Part shown: positions 14,185 to 21,662 of the stretch, one piece after another
Layout of the letters: each line of letters starts with the position of its first letter
Position numbering within the stretch: the stretch's first letter is position 1
NCBI GenBank assembly: GCA_964651755.1
Contig: CAZYZD010000030.1
Location: 1-21,860, forward strand
Direction of reading: 5' to 3'
From: QNZT01 sp964651755
GTDB taxonomy: Bacteria > Campylobacterota > Campylobacteria > Campylobacterales > QNZT01
DNA length: 21,860 bases
Notes under the pieces: generated by a model
What the model saw: only the letters and a program-made list of their open reading frames with translations
Told to the model about the DNA's origin: nothing
Databases searched by the model: none
Made by a program: the position numbers and the translations under genes

Positions 14185-15134
14185 TGATCACCATCAGTGA
14201 TGTACGCGGTTCTAAGCAGTATACTGTTCATGAACTGATACGTCGTCTGGCAATCTGGGTTGTGTTGGCAGTTGTACTCTTATTTATAGGGGGTGCAGTT
14301 TTTATTAAAATACTCTCTTCCCAGGTTGATACACTGGATAAAAAAACGCAGGAATATAAAGAGATTCAGCAGTTTTTACTGACTGAAAACGGTAAATTGC
14401 AAAATACAAAAAGTTCTTTGGAAAAACACATTTCACATAAAGAGCTGGAATTGAAATTGATGAATGAGCAGCTTTCTGATATTGAAAAGATTATCGGTCT
14501 TGAACCGTCAGTCCAAGATGCTTTTGACAATCGTGTAGCGCGTGCCAAAGAGAAGAGTCTGGAAAATGTAAAAGCTGCCAAACTTTCAGTAGCAGAGTTA
14601 TCTCTTTTAAATGAGAGTATTCCAACAGGGATGCCGTTGAAAGAGTACAAAAGGATTACCGACAAATTTGGCTACCGTATGCATCCTATTTTTGTAGGTG
14701 AAAGAATCTTTCACTTTGGGTTGGATATTGCGGCAGATGTAGGTACTCCTGTTTATGCTCCAGCAGACGGAGTTGTAGAGTATGCAAAAAAGAAAGGCGG
14801 GTATGGTAAGTTTTTGTTGATAAACCATCCGTTTGGTTTTAAAACAGGGTATGGGCATCTTTCACGTTATGCTGTAAAAGCAGGCGATTATGTTTCTAAA
14901 GGAGATCTTGTAGCATTTACAGGAAATACAGGCAGAAGTACCGGTCCTCATTTGCATTATGAAGTACGTTATCTCTATAAATGGCTTGATCCAATGCTGT
15001 TTGTCAAATGGTCACCTGAGACATATCGTTCGATTATGCGGAAAGTACGTCCTGTAAACTGGAACCAGTTGCTGGCACAACTTCGGGCAAGATATGGTCT
15101 GAGAAATGACAAAGTTGCCATGCAAGTCAAATAA
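14169..15134 (+). CDS. Membrane-anchored M23 peptidoglycan endopeptidase
   Basis: The 321-aa product has one transmembrane helix (about 26-48), a coiled coil (about 51-110) and a complete M23 (LytM-type) zinc peptidase domain (about 165-280). The zinc ligands are visible as H182 and D186 (HFGLD) and H263 (HLHYE), with H230 (GYGHLS) and H261 as catalytic histidines, so it should be active. Such enzymes cut peptide crosslinks in peptidoglycan; in H. pylori related Csd proteins work with the bactofilin CcmA to curve the cell. AGGAGGAG lies just upstream of the ATG, inside the DHH gene (16-bp overlap). It ends the operon and is followed by a strong terminator. Assignment to a particular csd gene is not possible here. 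Confidence 0.92.
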   Translation: MRNKLMITISDVRGSKQYTVHELIRRLAIWVVLAVVLLFIGGAVFIKILSSQVDTLDKKTQEYKEIQQFLLTENGKLQNTKSSLEKHISHKELELKLMNEQLSDIEKIIGLEPSVQDAFDNRVARAKEKSLENVKAAKLSVAELSLLNESIPTGMPLKEYKRITDKFGYRMHPIFVGERIFHFGLDIAADVGTPVYAPADGVVEYAKKKGGYGKFLLINHPFGFKTGYGHLSRYAVKAGDYVSKGDLVAFTGNTGRSTGPHLHYEVRYLYKWLDPMLFVKWSPETYRSIMRKVRPVNWNQLLAQLRARYGLRNDKVAMQVK

Positions 15135-15143
15135 AGTACAACT

Positions 15144-15174
15144 AAAGAGAGCTTTCCCCCGGGCTCTCTTTTTT
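15144..15174. terminator. Strong bidirectional terminator after the M23 gene
   Basis: A 9-bp stem (AAAGAGAGC / GCTCTCTTT) with a 10-nt loop is followed by a T run on the + strand, and by an equivalent run on the - strand. It lies between convergent genes, 9 bp after the M23 stop and ending at the stop of the SPFH gene. Confidence 0.85.
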
Positions 15175-16026
15175 CTATTTTTTCAAACTTCCCAAAAGTC
15201 CTTGAATTGCAGCCTGTAAATCTGCAGGATAGACGACAAATTTGCTGTTTGGTGATTCGGACATTTTCTCAAGTGTATTGATATAACGATCTCCAAGTAA
15301 AAACATTGTTGGCAACTCTTTATCTGTAATTGCTTCGGAAACATTTTTAATCGCCTGGGCGGAAGCTTCTGAAAGTGCCACCTGGGCTTCCGCCTCTTTT
15401 CGGGCAGCCTGTAATTTACCCTCTGCTTCTAAAATCATGGCATTTTTATTACCTTCTGCTCTTGTTTCTATGGCTCTTCTTTCCCTCTCTGCTGCTGCCT
15501 GCTGCTCCATCGCCTGCTGCATTGATCCGGATGGTGTGATATCCTGAATCTCTACAGATTTGACAGTAATACCCCAGTCTGCAACATCGTCGATAATTTG
15601 TTCTTTCAGTTTTGATTTGATGATATCTCTGTTTGAGAGTGCTTCGTCAAGTTTCATTTCGCCGATAATAGACCGAAGTGTCGTTGTTATGAGGTTCTGG
15701 ATAGCAAGTCTGAAATCTTCGACACCGTATAAAGCTCTTTTGGGGTCAGTAACACGTATAAATGCGACGGCATTGGTTAAAATTACTGCATTGTCTTTAG
15801 TGATTACTTCCTGTTGATCGATATCCAGAATAATATCTCTTGTCGAGATTTTCTGACGTATTTTATCGATATAGGGGATGATGATATTGAGTCCGGCCCG
15901 CAGTGTTGTATTGTATTTTCCAAGTCTTTCTACTACCCATTCTTCACCCTGTGGTACGATTTTGATTCCTGAAAAGAGTGTAATTAAAACAACAAATAAT
16001 AATACCAGTAATACTTCAATATTCAT
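15175..16026 (-). CDS. SPFH/stomatin-family membrane protein (QmcA-like)
   Basis: The 283-aa product has an N-terminal membrane segment (about 3-22) and then the SPFH/band 7 domain: IVPQGEEWVVERLGKYNTTL, GLNIIIPYIDKI, ISTRDIILDIDQQEVITKDN and the later GEMKLDEALSNRDIIKSKL segment. After it comes the Ala/Glu-rich helical region with EQQAAAERERRAIETRAEGNK split over two helices, and a C-terminal tail. Family members form large ring-shaped membrane assemblies and scaffold membrane proteases or lipid domains. AAGGAG lies 5 nt before the ATG. It starts 9 bp after the nfeD-type gene, its usual partner, so the two are probably co-translated. The name QmcA is by analogy; no partner protease is encoded nearby except HtrA upstream in the operon. 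Confidence 0.92.
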   Translation of the reverse strand: MNIEVLLVLLFVVLITLFSGIKIVPQGEEWVVERLGKYNTTLRAGLNIIIPYIDKIRQKISTRDIILDIDQQEVITKDNAVILTNAVAFIRVTDPKRALYGVEDFRLAIQNLITTTLRSIIGEMKLDEALSNRDIIKSKLKEQIIDDVADWGITVKSVEIQDITPSGSMQQAMEQQAAAERERRAIETRAEGNKNAMILEAEGKLQAARKEAEAQVALSEASAQAIKNVSEAITDKELPTMFLLGDRYINTLEKMSESPNSKFVVYPADLQAAIQGLLGSLKK

Positions 16027-16035
16027 GATGACTCC

Positions 16036-16488
16036 TTAAATTGCTTTTTTGACTTTGATCATATTGCCCAATGTTTCCACACTGATTACCTGTGTACCTT
16101 TTTCAATCTCTTCGTCGGCTGTGACGACCCATTCACTGCTTCCCAGAATAGGAACTTCAAATTTTACACGTCCCCGTCCTAAAGGTTTGATTGTTTCGAT
16201 AACAATACCTTTGGTACCCATACCTTCATCATCTTCTCCCACTTTTGTTTTGGTAGCGGGTTTGTATACTTTGAACCAGATATATAAAAAAGAGACAGAG
16301 AAAAGAATCCACCAAAAAAGTTGACTGCTAAAATGCATATCGAATATCCAGTCCAAAACAGCTACTACAATAGCCGCAATACCAAACCAGATGACAACAA
16401 AAGAGGGAACAATGATTTCAGCAACGACCAAAATCAGTCCGAAAATCAGCCAGTGCCACCAGAGAATATCTGTTAAAAGTATTTGCAT
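16036..16488 (-). CDS. NfeD-like membrane protein
   Basis: The 150-aa product is a short NfeD: two to three hydrophobic segments (about 11-30, 32-48 and 56-74) followed by a soluble OB-fold domain (about 90-150) with GTKGIVIETIKPLGRGRVKF and GSSEWVVTADEEIEKGTQV. NfeD proteins pair with SPFH/stomatin proteins, and the gene lies directly before one. It has no ClpP-like protease domain, unlike long NfeD proteins. AAGG about 9 nt before the ATG is the probable ribosome binding site. The gap to the upstream kinase gene is 29 bp, so it is likely the fourth gene of the htrA operon. Confidence 0.9.
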   Translation of the reverse strand: MQILLTDILWWHWLIFGLILVVAEIIVPSFVVIWFGIAAIVVAVLDWIFDMHFSSQLFWWILFSVSFLYIWFKVYKPATKTKVGEDDEGMGTKGIVIETIKPLGRGRVKFEVPILGSSEWVVTADEEIEKGTQVISVETLGNMIKVKKAI

Positions 16489-16517
16489 AGAGATACCTTT
16501 TTGCTAATCTGTGTTTA

Positions 16518-17732
16518 TTATAACACAATCTCAAAGATATTGTAGCCCTCTTCATACCGATACTGTAGTTTGGCACCGTGTATATTGAGGATAGAGTTGA
16601 CAATATAAAGCCCCAGTCCAAAACCATTATTTTTTTTCTCTTCCTGTGAAAAAGGTTCAGTGTAGTAAGAGATATCATGTTTTAAAGGTTCCCCTTTTGA
16701 AAGTACGGTAATCTTTTTGGGGGTAGCTCTGATGATCGCTTTATGGTCAGGGCTGAATTTCACGGCATTATCTATGAGGTTTTTCAAGACAATTGCAAAA
16801 TGGTTTGGATCAACAGTGATGCGGAAGTTATTGTACTCTTTGACAATACAGTCCCCTTCGCATAAAAGCAGTTTTTTCGCTTTTTCAATCAATGCATCGA
16901 AAGAGATAATCTGAGGATGCAGTGTAATATTACGGGAAGTGAGTTTTTCAACCTGTGCAAGTTCTGTGATTATCTCATTCATACGTTCAAATGACTTTAT
17001 CAGGAGTGCTTTATCTTCAAAATCGTCGATACTTTCTGCCAGAATACGTCCTTTAGTGATGGGTGTTTTCAGTTCATGCATCATATTTCGCATAAAGAGG
17101 TTTTTAGATTCCATCTGCTCTTTGATAGAGTTGACTGCTTTTTTAAATGTGGCTGCGATTTTTCCAATTTCATCATTACCATAATCTTTGATGTTAAGAT
17201 CCAGCTCACCCTTTGCAAATTTTTGTACTTCCTGATCAAGTTCTTTAAGTGGAGAGAGCTTTTTACGGAGTATAGTATAGATAAAGGTTAGAACACCGCT
17301 GAAAAGTGCCAGCAGCAGCAGTGCAATTTTACGTTTATAGGGACGAGGCTGCAAATCTTTTAACATAAGATTATATCCCAGACTCTGTACATATATATAG
17401 TGATCTTTTCCCTTTTCGTAAATACGCACACGTCCGAAAACAGTATTTTTAATATAAAGCAGTTTGGCATGCTGAATAATATCCAGCCGCTCTTTTGGAT
17501 CATCTATAAGTTTGACATTGAAGTGTTTGTATCGTTTTTGAAGATCTTTGTCATTTGGCAGGAATTGTAATCCTGAAAGGAAAGCATCGGCAATGAGACT
17601 ATACCGTTGTTGTTCCTGTTCGGCGTAGCGCTCTTTTTCCATTTTGTCAAAGAGCAAAAATGTACTGATGACACTGACAAATGCAATCACAAAGATCATA
17701 TTGATAAACGCGATGATCGATGTATTGCGCAT
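16518..17732 (-). CDS. cprS: Sensor histidine kinase, CprS-like
   Basis: The 404-aa product has two transmembrane segments (about 8-28 and 135-155) bounding a periplasmic sensor region of about 105 residues. A HAMP-like linker (about 155-210) and a HisKA domain follow, with the phospho-acceptor in MMHELKTPI (H219). The ATPase domain shows NLIDNAVKFSP (N box, about 318-328) and NGFGLGLYIVNS (G box, 369-380). It begins directly after the response regulator stop and is read with it. In C. jejuni the order htrA-cprR-cprS is the same; CprRS there controls envelope and biofilm traits. The cprS name rests mainly on that synteny. The sensor region is not similar to any ligand-binding domain I know. 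Confidence 0.85.
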   Translation of the reverse strand: MRNTSIIAFINMIFVIAFVSVISTFLLFDKMEKERYAEQEQQRYSLIADAFLSGLQFLPNDKDLQKRYKHFNVKLIDDPKERLDIIQHAKLLYIKNTVFGRVRIYEKGKDHYIYVQSLGYNLMLKDLQPRPYKRKIALLLLALFSGVLTFIYTILRKKLSPLKELDQEVQKFAKGELDLNIKDYGNDEIGKIAATFKKAVNSIKEQMESKNLFMRNMMHELKTPITKGRILAESIDDFEDKALLIKSFERMNEIITELAQVEKLTSRNITLHPQIISFDALIEKAKKLLLCEGDCIVKEYNNFRITVDPNHFAIVLKNLIDNAVKFSPDHKAIIRATPKKITVLSKGEPLKHDISYYTEPFSQEEKKNNGFGLGLYIVNSILNIHGAKLQYRYEEGYNIFEIVL

Positions 17733-18422
17733 TTAACTCTTTTGAGGAGGGCAGAGGAGTTGATATCCTACACCTCTGACCGATTTGATATACGTATGAT
17801 CCGGATCATATTTCGCGATTTTACTTCGGATCTTGGAAACCATAACATCTACATTTTTATAGCTGCTGTCGTCATTGATGAAATCACTTTGATAAATGAT
17901 ATCTGCACGCGAAACAACCCCGTTTTTATGTTTGATCAGGGCATTGAGTATATCGAATTCTGCCGGTGTAAGAGAGAGAGGTTCGCCTTTAAAGGTGATC
18001 ATCATTCCCTCTTCATTGACTTCGAAAATCTTCTCCTGCTGTGCCTTTTTCTCTTCAACTCTGTTATGTCGTCGCAGGATAGATTTGATACGGGCTTCCA
18101 ACTCTCTTGGATTGTAAGGTTTTGGCAGGTAGTCATCCGCACCGCGTTCCAGTCCTACGACTTTATCGACAATATCATCGCGTGCCGAAGAGATGATAAC
18201 AGGAATATCGGAAACTTTACGGATACGCTGTAAAAGCTCCAGCCCATCCATCCCCGGCAGGGTAAGATCCAGGATCAGGAGATCATATTTTCCTATTTCT
18301 AATTTGGAAAGTCCTATATAGGGATCTTCGGCATTGGTGACATCGATGTCAAATTTCGCCAGATACTTGATGATGATCTGTGCCAGTTCGGGATCATCTT
18401 CTATCATCAATACCTTGATCAT
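17733..18422 (-). CDS. cprR: OmpR-family response regulator, CprR-like
   Basis: The 229-aa product has a receiver domain (1-120) with the acidic pair E8/D9/D10, phospho-acceptor D52 (LILDLTLPGMDG), S79 and K101 (YLPKPYNPREL). An OmpR-type winged-helix DNA-binding domain (about 135-226) follows, with LSLTPAEFDILNALIKHKNG and the ending YIKSVRGVGYQL. It starts 11 bp after the htrA stop and ends right before the kinase. In C. jejuni the equivalent regulator CprR lies in the same place and regulates htrA. The gene name is therefore likely, but depends on synteny; the domain call is certain. Confidence 0.88.
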   Translation of the reverse strand: MIKVLMIEDDPELAQIIIKYLAKFDIDVTNAEDPYIGLSKLEIGKYDLLILDLTLPGMDGLELLQRIRKVSDIPVIISSARDDIVDKVVGLERGADDYLPKPYNPRELEARIKSILRRHNRVEEKKAQQEKIFEVNEEGMMITFKGEPLSLTPAEFDILNALIKHKNGVVSRADIIYQSDFINDDSSYKNVDVMVSKIRSKIAKYDPDHTYIKSVRGVGYQLLCPPQKS

Positions 18423-18433
18423 AAGGGACTCCT

Positions 18434-19804
18434 TTATTTGATTACCAGCATCAGGATTGTACCGTAACGGTTGACATAAATCCTTTTCGGCTGTTTTTTA
18501 TATTTTTTCAATGCTTTTTGCAAATCGGTGATGGAATTGATAGTGTCATCTTCTATCTGAATTATAACATCTCCTGCTTGAAAGCCTACCTTTTCTGCCT
18601 TGGACATAGGTTTGATATCTTCAATCAGAACCCCTTCGATGTAAGGCGGTATACGGTACTGGTAGCGAATTTGTCCGGAGAGGGAAACGATACGCATACC
18701 CTTGAAAATCTCTTCGGTGTTTTTGTCAAATTCCAGTAATTCTCTGGAAGAGAGTACCGCAGAAATTTTAATATCTTTTTTGTCGCGTTCGATGCCAAGA
18801 GATATCTTCTGATTTGGTTTATGGGTTGCAATACGCTGTTTGAGTTCAGTTGCATTGCGGATAGACTTTCCGTTGATATCAAAGACTAGATCACCTCTTT
18901 TAAGTCCCGCTTTTTGTGCCGGTGAATTTGGTTCCACACTGAGAATAATGGCACCTTTTTTATGGTTATATACACTTTTGTACTCTTTTGTAACATCTGA
19001 AATACTGACACCGATATAACCTCTGGTGACTTTTCCTGATTCGATCAGATGTTTGGTGACATTTTGTACCATATCTACGGGAATGGCAAATCCGATACCG
19101 TTATTTCCTCCGCTTCTGGAGATGATAACGGAGTTGATACCTATCAGCGCGCCACGGCTGTCTACCAGAGCACCGCCTGAGTTTCCGGGATTGATCGAAG
19201 CATCGGTTTGGATAAAGTTTTCATACTGATTAATACCTACACGGTTTTTATTCAGCGCTGAGATGATGCCCTGGGTAACACTCTCTCCTACACCAAATGG
19301 ATTTCCAACAGCAAAAACTACATCTCCGACTCTCAGAGAATCTGCATTGGCAAGTTTAATGGGAGTTAACCCTTTTGCCTCTATTTTGATAACTGCCAGA
19401 TCGCTCTCTTTGTCTGTTCCGATTAGTTTGGCTTTATATTCCTCTTTTGAATCCGGTAAAATTACAGTAATATCATCGGCATTTTCAATCACATGATTGT
19501 TTGTGACGATATATCCGTCTTCTGTTAAGATGACGCCCGAGCCAAGTGAGTTTGGTCTTTTACTGTGCGGTGTCGGAGCAGGGTAGGGATAATAGGGTGA
19601 ATATGTTCTAGTTGGTATGTTTTTGGTTGTAGAAATATTTACAACACTTTTGACCACATCTTTGATACCTTCATGAAATGATAGTACTTCAGTTGCACTT
19701 GTCGGTGCAACATGTTTTGGATTGGGATCAGCCAATTTGAAATCAACTGCGTTAGCGCTTAATGCAACCATAAACAGTGAAGTCATTGCCAAAAATTTTT
19801 TCAT
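18434..19804 (-). CDS. htrA: Periplasmic serine protease/chaperone HtrA (DegQ/DegP type)
   Basis: The 456-aa product has a Sec signal peptide (residues 1-19, ending SANA), a trypsin-like protease domain (about 45-240) and two PDZ domains (about 255-350 and 375-455). The catalytic triad is visible as H104 (TNNHVIENAD), D135 (ESDLAVIKI) and S209 (NPGNSGGAL). A Pro/Tyr-rich loop (SPYYPYPAPTPH, 69-80) sits in the LA-loop position. It degrades or refolds damaged envelope proteins. AGAAGGAAC lies about 8 nt before the ATG. It is the first gene of a probable operon htrA-cprR-cprS-nfeD-SPFH, so the regulator it travels with could control it. Confidence 0.95.
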   Translation of the reverse strand: MKKFLAMTSLFMVALSANAVDFKLADPNPKHVAPTSATEVLSFHEGIKDVVKSVVNISTTKNIPTRTYSPYYPYPAPTPHSKRPNSLGSGVILTEDGYIVTNNHVIENADDITVILPDSKEEYKAKLIGTDKESDLAVIKIEAKGLTPIKLANADSLRVGDVVFAVGNPFGVGESVTQGIISALNKNRVGINQYENFIQTDASINPGNSGGALVDSRGALIGINSVIISRSGGNNGIGFAIPVDMVQNVTKHLIESGKVTRGYIGVSISDVTKEYKSVYNHKKGAIILSVEPNSPAQKAGLKRGDLVFDINGKSIRNATELKQRIATHKPNQKISLGIERDKKDIKISAVLSSRELLEFDKNTEEIFKGMRIVSLSGQIRYQYRIPPYIEGVLIEDIKPMSKAEKVGFQAGDVIIQIEDDTINSITDLQKALKKYKKQPKRIYVNRYGTILMLVIK

Positions 19805-19840
19805 ATATATGTTCCTTCTGTCAGTATTTTTGATAAGAGA

Positions 19841-19846
19841 AGTATA
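19841..19846 (-). promoter_or_regulatory. Putative -10 box of the htrA operon
   Basis: Read on the - strand this is TATACT, 37 bases before the htrA start codon. No clear -35 is seen. Upstream DNA is AT-rich, with GATTAAC (from 19856) and GTTAATG (from 19889) as an inverted pair that could bind the regulator. Assignment is tentative. Confidence 0.4.
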
Positions 19847-19916
19847 AACTAACAGGATTAACTAAAGATAAATAACAATTAATAATAGGTTAATGAAAGA
19901 ATGATGATAGTTTTAT

Positions 19917-19952
19917 GTCTGTCCGGAAAACAAGTTTTCTTTCCGGAGAGAC
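19917..19952 (-). terminator. Long hairpin after the thioredoxin-fold-like gene
   Basis: Two 13-base arms (GTCTGTCCGGAAA and TTTCCGGAGAGAC) match with a single mismatch around a 10-nt loop, starting 12 bp past the stop at 19965. It is in terminator position, but the - strand has no proper U-run after it (ATAAAAC). It may terminate weakly or protect the mRNA end. Confidence 0.5.
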
Positions 19953-19964
19953 ATATTGAAGTAG

Positions 19965-20492
19965 TTACTGAAGTTTGGCTTTAAGACCTTCGGCATCCTG
20001 GACAAAATCAATTGCTTTGACTTTTTTGTTTTCAAGTGTCACAATCATGATCTCATCTTCATGTGCAGGATTTTTAAACATTTTTGAGATTTTCTCTTCA
20101 TAAATCAACAGAACCGGATAGTTGCTTTTTTTCAGATCAGGCATGGCAAATGCATTTCGGATGACAACCGGCATAGGATGGATATCTGCAATATAGTTTG
20201 CTTCATGCATCAGCAAAAAGTCTTCAGGCTGCTCTTTGAGAAAGTTTCTCACGATATGGGAACTTCCCTTGGCAAATGTCATGATAAGTGTTTTTGTACC
20301 TGCTTCGAAAGGATGAGCCTTGTCAAATTGATCAGGAAGGGTAAAGTCTATTTCTGAGCCGATTTGCAGTGGTGCAGGCTCTACTGAAGCACTGTATTTT
20401 GTACTGTCATAGTTGTTTTTGGCATTTAAAATGTAAAACGTACCGCCGGCGATAACAAGCAAAGCAAGTATGCCCAGTATGATTTTTTTCAT
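19965..20492 (-). CDS. Membrane-anchored thioredoxin-fold-like protein without cysteines
   Basis: The 175-aa product has an N-terminal signal or anchor helix (about 3-24) and then a domain that reads like a redoxin fold: IGSEIDFTLPDQFDKAHPF, KTLIMTFAKGSSH (where a thioredoxin would have its CXXC), MPVVIRNAFAMPDL and NYPVLLIYEE, and a last strand with MIVTLENKKVKAI. There is not one cysteine in the protein, so it cannot be a thiol oxidoreductase. It is a single gene with an extended -10 box (TGCTACAAT, - strand, 20527-20535) and AGAAGGAAC before the ATG. I do not recognise a specific family; the fold call is by pattern only. A structural or binding role in the periplasm is possible. Confidence 0.75.
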   Translation of the reverse strand: MKKIILGILALLVIAGGTFYILNAKNNYDSTKYSASVEPAPLQIGSEIDFTLPDQFDKAHPFEAGTKTLIMTFAKGSSHIVRNFLKEQPEDFLLMHEANYIADIHPMPVVIRNAFAMPDLKKSNYPVLLIYEEKISKMFKNPAHEDEIMIVTLENKKVKAIDFVQDAEGLKAKLQ

Positions 20493-20526
20493 TGTTGTTC
20501 CTTCTATTGGTTGATTTTGAAAAAGG

Positions 20527-20535
20527 ATTGTAGCA
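20527..20535 (-). promoter_or_regulatory. Extended -10 promoter element upstream of the 19965-20492 gene
   Basis: On the - strand the sequence reads TGCTACAAT, 34 nt before the start codon, close to the TGCTATAAT seen in front of rpsU. No convincing -35 is present. Confidence 0.5.
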
Positions 20536-20591
20536 TAAAAAGGTAATTTTTGTATTATTCTGAAATATTAAAAGAAAATAGAAGAGGTAAA

Positions 20592-20613
20592 AGCCGGTAA
20601 AGTGTTACCGGCT
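20592..20613 (-). terminator. Intrinsic terminator of rpsU
   Basis: A perfect 9-bp stem (AGCCGGTAA / TTACCGGCT) with a 4-nt loop follows the rpsU stop by about 5 bp. On the - strand it is preceded by AAAAAAG and followed by TTTT, and on the + strand by CTTTTTT, so it could work both ways. It also insulates the next gene downstream. Confidence 0.8.
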
Positions 20614-20618
20614 CTTTT

Positions 20619-20831
20619 TTATAATCTAGACTCGTAACGTCTGAGGATATAAAGTTTTTTAAGCATTTTTTTCTTCGCAGCGATTTTTTGTTTTTTACGC
20701 TTCTCAGTTCCTGTCTCGAAGAATTTTCTCGCTCTTTTTTCAGTAACGATCAAGTTTCTGTCAGTTTGCTTTTTAAACTTTCTGTAAGCCTCTTCGAATG
20801 ATTCGTTAGGTTTTACAACGATTCCTGGCAT
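20619..20831 (-). CDS. rpsU: 30S ribosomal protein S21
   Basis: The 70-aa product is bS21: a conserved start (PGIVVKPNESFEEAYRKFKK), a central TDRNLIVTEKRARKFFE segment, and a very basic helical C-terminal half (KRKKQKIAAKKKMLKK) ending RRYESRL. It binds 16S rRNA near the 3' end in the small subunit platform and takes part in initiation. Length is normal for the family. A purine-rich GAAGGTGGTGA lies upstream of the ATG, and an extended -10 promoter is about 40 nt upstream. It stands alone with its own terminator, as is common for rpsU in this phylum. Confidence 0.97.
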   Translation of the reverse strand: MPGIVVKPNESFEEAYRKFKKQTDRNLIVTEKRARKFFETGTEKRKKQKIAAKKKMLKKLYILRRYESRL

Positions 20832-20866
20832 ATAATATCACCACCTTCCGTGTGAATTTGGCGGTG

Positions 20867-20875
20867 ATTATAGCA
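20867..20875 (-). promoter_or_regulatory. Extended -10 promoter of rpsU
   Basis: The - strand reads TGCTATAAT, a perfect extended -10 element, ending 35 nt before the rpsU ATG. This leaves a short leader of about 28 nt. No -35 match is evident. Confidence 0.7.
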
Positions 20876-20974
20876 TAAGTTACTGAAGAGAAAGTTAGAC
20901 AGATACATAACCATACACTCTGATACAATCTTCTCTGACTTTTTAGTCGTATAAGGTACACTTGGCAAAATGGT

Positions 20975-21520
20975 TTATCCTCGTGCCCAGTAGCGTATAG
21001 GTCCTGTGTCTATGTGCATAAATCCACTTCTTGGGTAGTATCCTACCCCTCCGCGACGCAGGAATGTTGCCAGTTTTTTAAGGTCTCTGAGTTCTGTACC
21101 GGGGAGATTGATGTCGATTGCCTGTGCTTTGAGATGAAAACTGTTTTTGGCGACACCTTCACTTTTTTTACGCAGAAGTGCATTGGTTTTTGGTGAACGG
21201 TAGCCTGAAAGTACTTTAAAAGGTTTTTCAGTATCGCGGATAAGTTGGATAGCATAGAGCAGGTCAAGCAGTTTGACATCCATTTTCTGGACATCACCTG
21301 TACGAAAATCACGCAGAAAATAGTTGATACGTTCGAGTTCACTTTGTACATAGTGATCTTTTGACCAGTAAGTTGCTTTCAAATGTTCTCCGGTATGGGC
21401 ATTGTAGAGTTTGATCTCTTTGTCAACCGGTATAGATAATCCGAAAAGTTCATATGGTGCAAGTGTCATTCCTGTTCCCAGAATGATACTCTTTTTTAAG
21501 AAATCTCTTCGTTGATTCAT
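20975..21520 (-). CDS. Tat-exported DUF882 / M15-type murein peptidase-like protein (YcbK-like)
   Basis: The 181-aa product starts with a twin-arginine signal (NQRRDFLKKS, residues 2-11, then a hydrophobic stretch to about 30), so it should be exported folded. The mature part is a DUF882/peptidase M15-like domain: LSGYRSPKTNALLRKKS (104-120), zinc ligands H129 and D136 in SFHLKAQAIDIN, and H169 in GFMHIDTG. Such proteins are predicted to act on peptidoglycan peptides; E. coli YcbK is the named relative. GAAGGGG lies about 9 nt before the ATG. It stands between rpsU and an aminotransferase and shows no coupling to either. Length and all metal ligands look complete. Confidence 0.9.
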   Translation of the reverse strand: MNQRRDFLKKSIILGTGMTLAPYELFGLSIPVDKEIKLYNAHTGEHLKATYWSKDHYVQSELERINYFLRDFRTGDVQKMDVKLLDLLYAIQLIRDTEKPFKVLSGYRSPKTNALLRKKSEGVAKNSFHLKAQAIDINLPGTELRDLKKLATFLRRGGVGYYPRSGFMHIDTGPIRYWARG

Positions 21521-21624
21521 GTGCCAAAACCCCTTCGATATAGTTTGGTTCTGGCGAAAATATCGGCGGATGATGAAAAATCTTTACAAAAGTGAAGTAA
21601 AAATGCAACTATAAAGATTTTTAC

Positions 21625-21641
21625 CTGCCCACAGAGGGCAG
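21625..21641 (-). terminator. Weak hairpin after the aminotransferase gene
   Basis: A 6-bp GC-rich stem (CTGCCC / GGGCAG) with a 5-nt loop lies 21 bp past the aminotransferase stop. There is no U-run on the - strand (GGTAAAAATC follows), so intrinsic termination is doubtful. Confidence 0.35.
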
Positions 21642-21662
21642 ATAAATAAGACTAAGTGAGTT

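Noticed and set aside
17607..18233. 208-codon open frame on the + strand
   Set aside because: It is wholly opposite the cprR/cprS pair, whose receiver, winged-helix and kinase motifs are unmistakable; the antisense product has no recognisable domain.
20832..20974. Possible RNA gene between rpsU and the DUF882 gene
   Set aside because: I looked for a tRNA cloverleaf or a stable structure and saw only a 4-bp GACT/AGTC stem; a + strand TGATACAAT here has no gene after it.
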